Shown piece after piece: positions 6,219-6,296 of a stretch of 6,296 bases of DNA (position 1 is the first letter of the stretch; every line of letters begins with the position of its first letter). The DNA lies in the NCBI GenBank assembly GCA_002435825.1, contig DIVL01000002.1, forward strand, positions 1 through 6,296, written 5' to 3'. The translations under genes and the position numbers were made by a program. Source of the stretch: Anaerolineaceae bacterium UBA6133. GTDB lineage: Bacteria > Chloroflexota > Anaerolineae > Anaerolineales > Anaerolineaceae. The notes under the pieces are model-generated. The model ran no database searches. It had not been told where the DNA came from and worked only from the letters and a program-made list of their open reading frames with translations.

Positions 6219-6296
6219 GCGCCTGGGCAGGATAACCGGCAACACCCGAAGAAACCTCCTTACCGCTGCTTCCTCTCGGACCTGACGGGGTTCGCA
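6219..6296 (-). ncRNA. ffs: Bacterial small signal recognition particle RNA (4.5S-like), partial, 3' part
   Basis: Read on the minus strand from the right edge, the sequence carries the conserved SRP RNA core: TGCGAACCCC, then GTCAGGTCC, a GAGA tetraloop, GGAAGCAGC and GGTAA (core at 6265-6286). This is helix 8, the binding site of the Ffh M domain, and it includes the symmetric-loop bases CAGG and AGCAG. The tetraloop is GAGA where Escherichia coli has GGAA, and both fit GNRA. The 3' arm ends near GCCCAGGCGC at about 6219-6228. That end is an estimate, since the pairing 5' arm lies outside the window. The molecule guides co-translational targeting of membrane and secreted proteins with Ffh and FtsY. 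No run of T's suitable for a terminator follows, and the methyltransferase gene starts about 10 bases later. Confidence 0.92.

Noticed and set aside
6255..6260. AGGAGG on the minus strand as a ribosome-binding site for the methyltransferase
   Set aside because: It lies within the SRP RNA 3' arm, about 46 bases before ATG 6208, with no in-frame start codon at a suitable distance.

Overview
The window reads as ordinary bacterial chromosome, moderately GC-rich, most likely from an anaerobic filamentous member of Chloroflexota (Anaerolineae or a relative). This assignment is an inference. It rests on my recollection that LysM/M23 lipoproteins with the C-terminal signature seen here are common in that group, and on the DXP-independent (PdxS/PdxT) vitamin B6 pathway. 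No marker gene in the window settles the taxonomy. I see no mobile element, CRISPR array, tRNA or phage gene.

Left half, plus strand (about 62-3675): a DJ-1/PfpI-family protein is followed by a 65-base gap with a strong Shine-Dalgarno and a weak candidate promoter. Then comes a tight run of four genes: pdxS, pdxT, a GNAT-like protein of unknown function and a small class I SAM methyltransferase. Gaps inside the run are 14, about 23 (or a short overlap, depending on the start) and 2 bases, so it looks like one operon. PdxS and PdxT together form the glutamine-dependent pyridoxal 5'-phosphate synthase, and all catalytic residues I know for both are present. The two downstream genes are probably co-transcribed, but nothing in them ties them to B6 metabolism.

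Right half, minus strand (about 6296 down to 3691): the 3' part of a small bacterial signal recognition particle RNA enters from the right edge. About ten bases after its end a methyltransferase with a C-terminal four-cysteine zinc ribbon begins. Its 3' end overlaps the start of a secreted lipoprotein carrying a Pro/Thr-rich linker, a LysM domain, a helical middle region and a C-terminal M23-type (LytM) domain. The two halves converge on a 15-base gap whose small palindrome contains both stop codons.

Points worth a second look are the M23 domain, which lacks the usual first zinc-binding histidine at its normal place, the uncertain non-ATG start of the GNAT-like gene, a perfect 13-bp hairpin just before the lipoprotein start, and the packing of a protein gene directly against SRP RNA. 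I found no convincing evidence of an entirely new multi-gene system.
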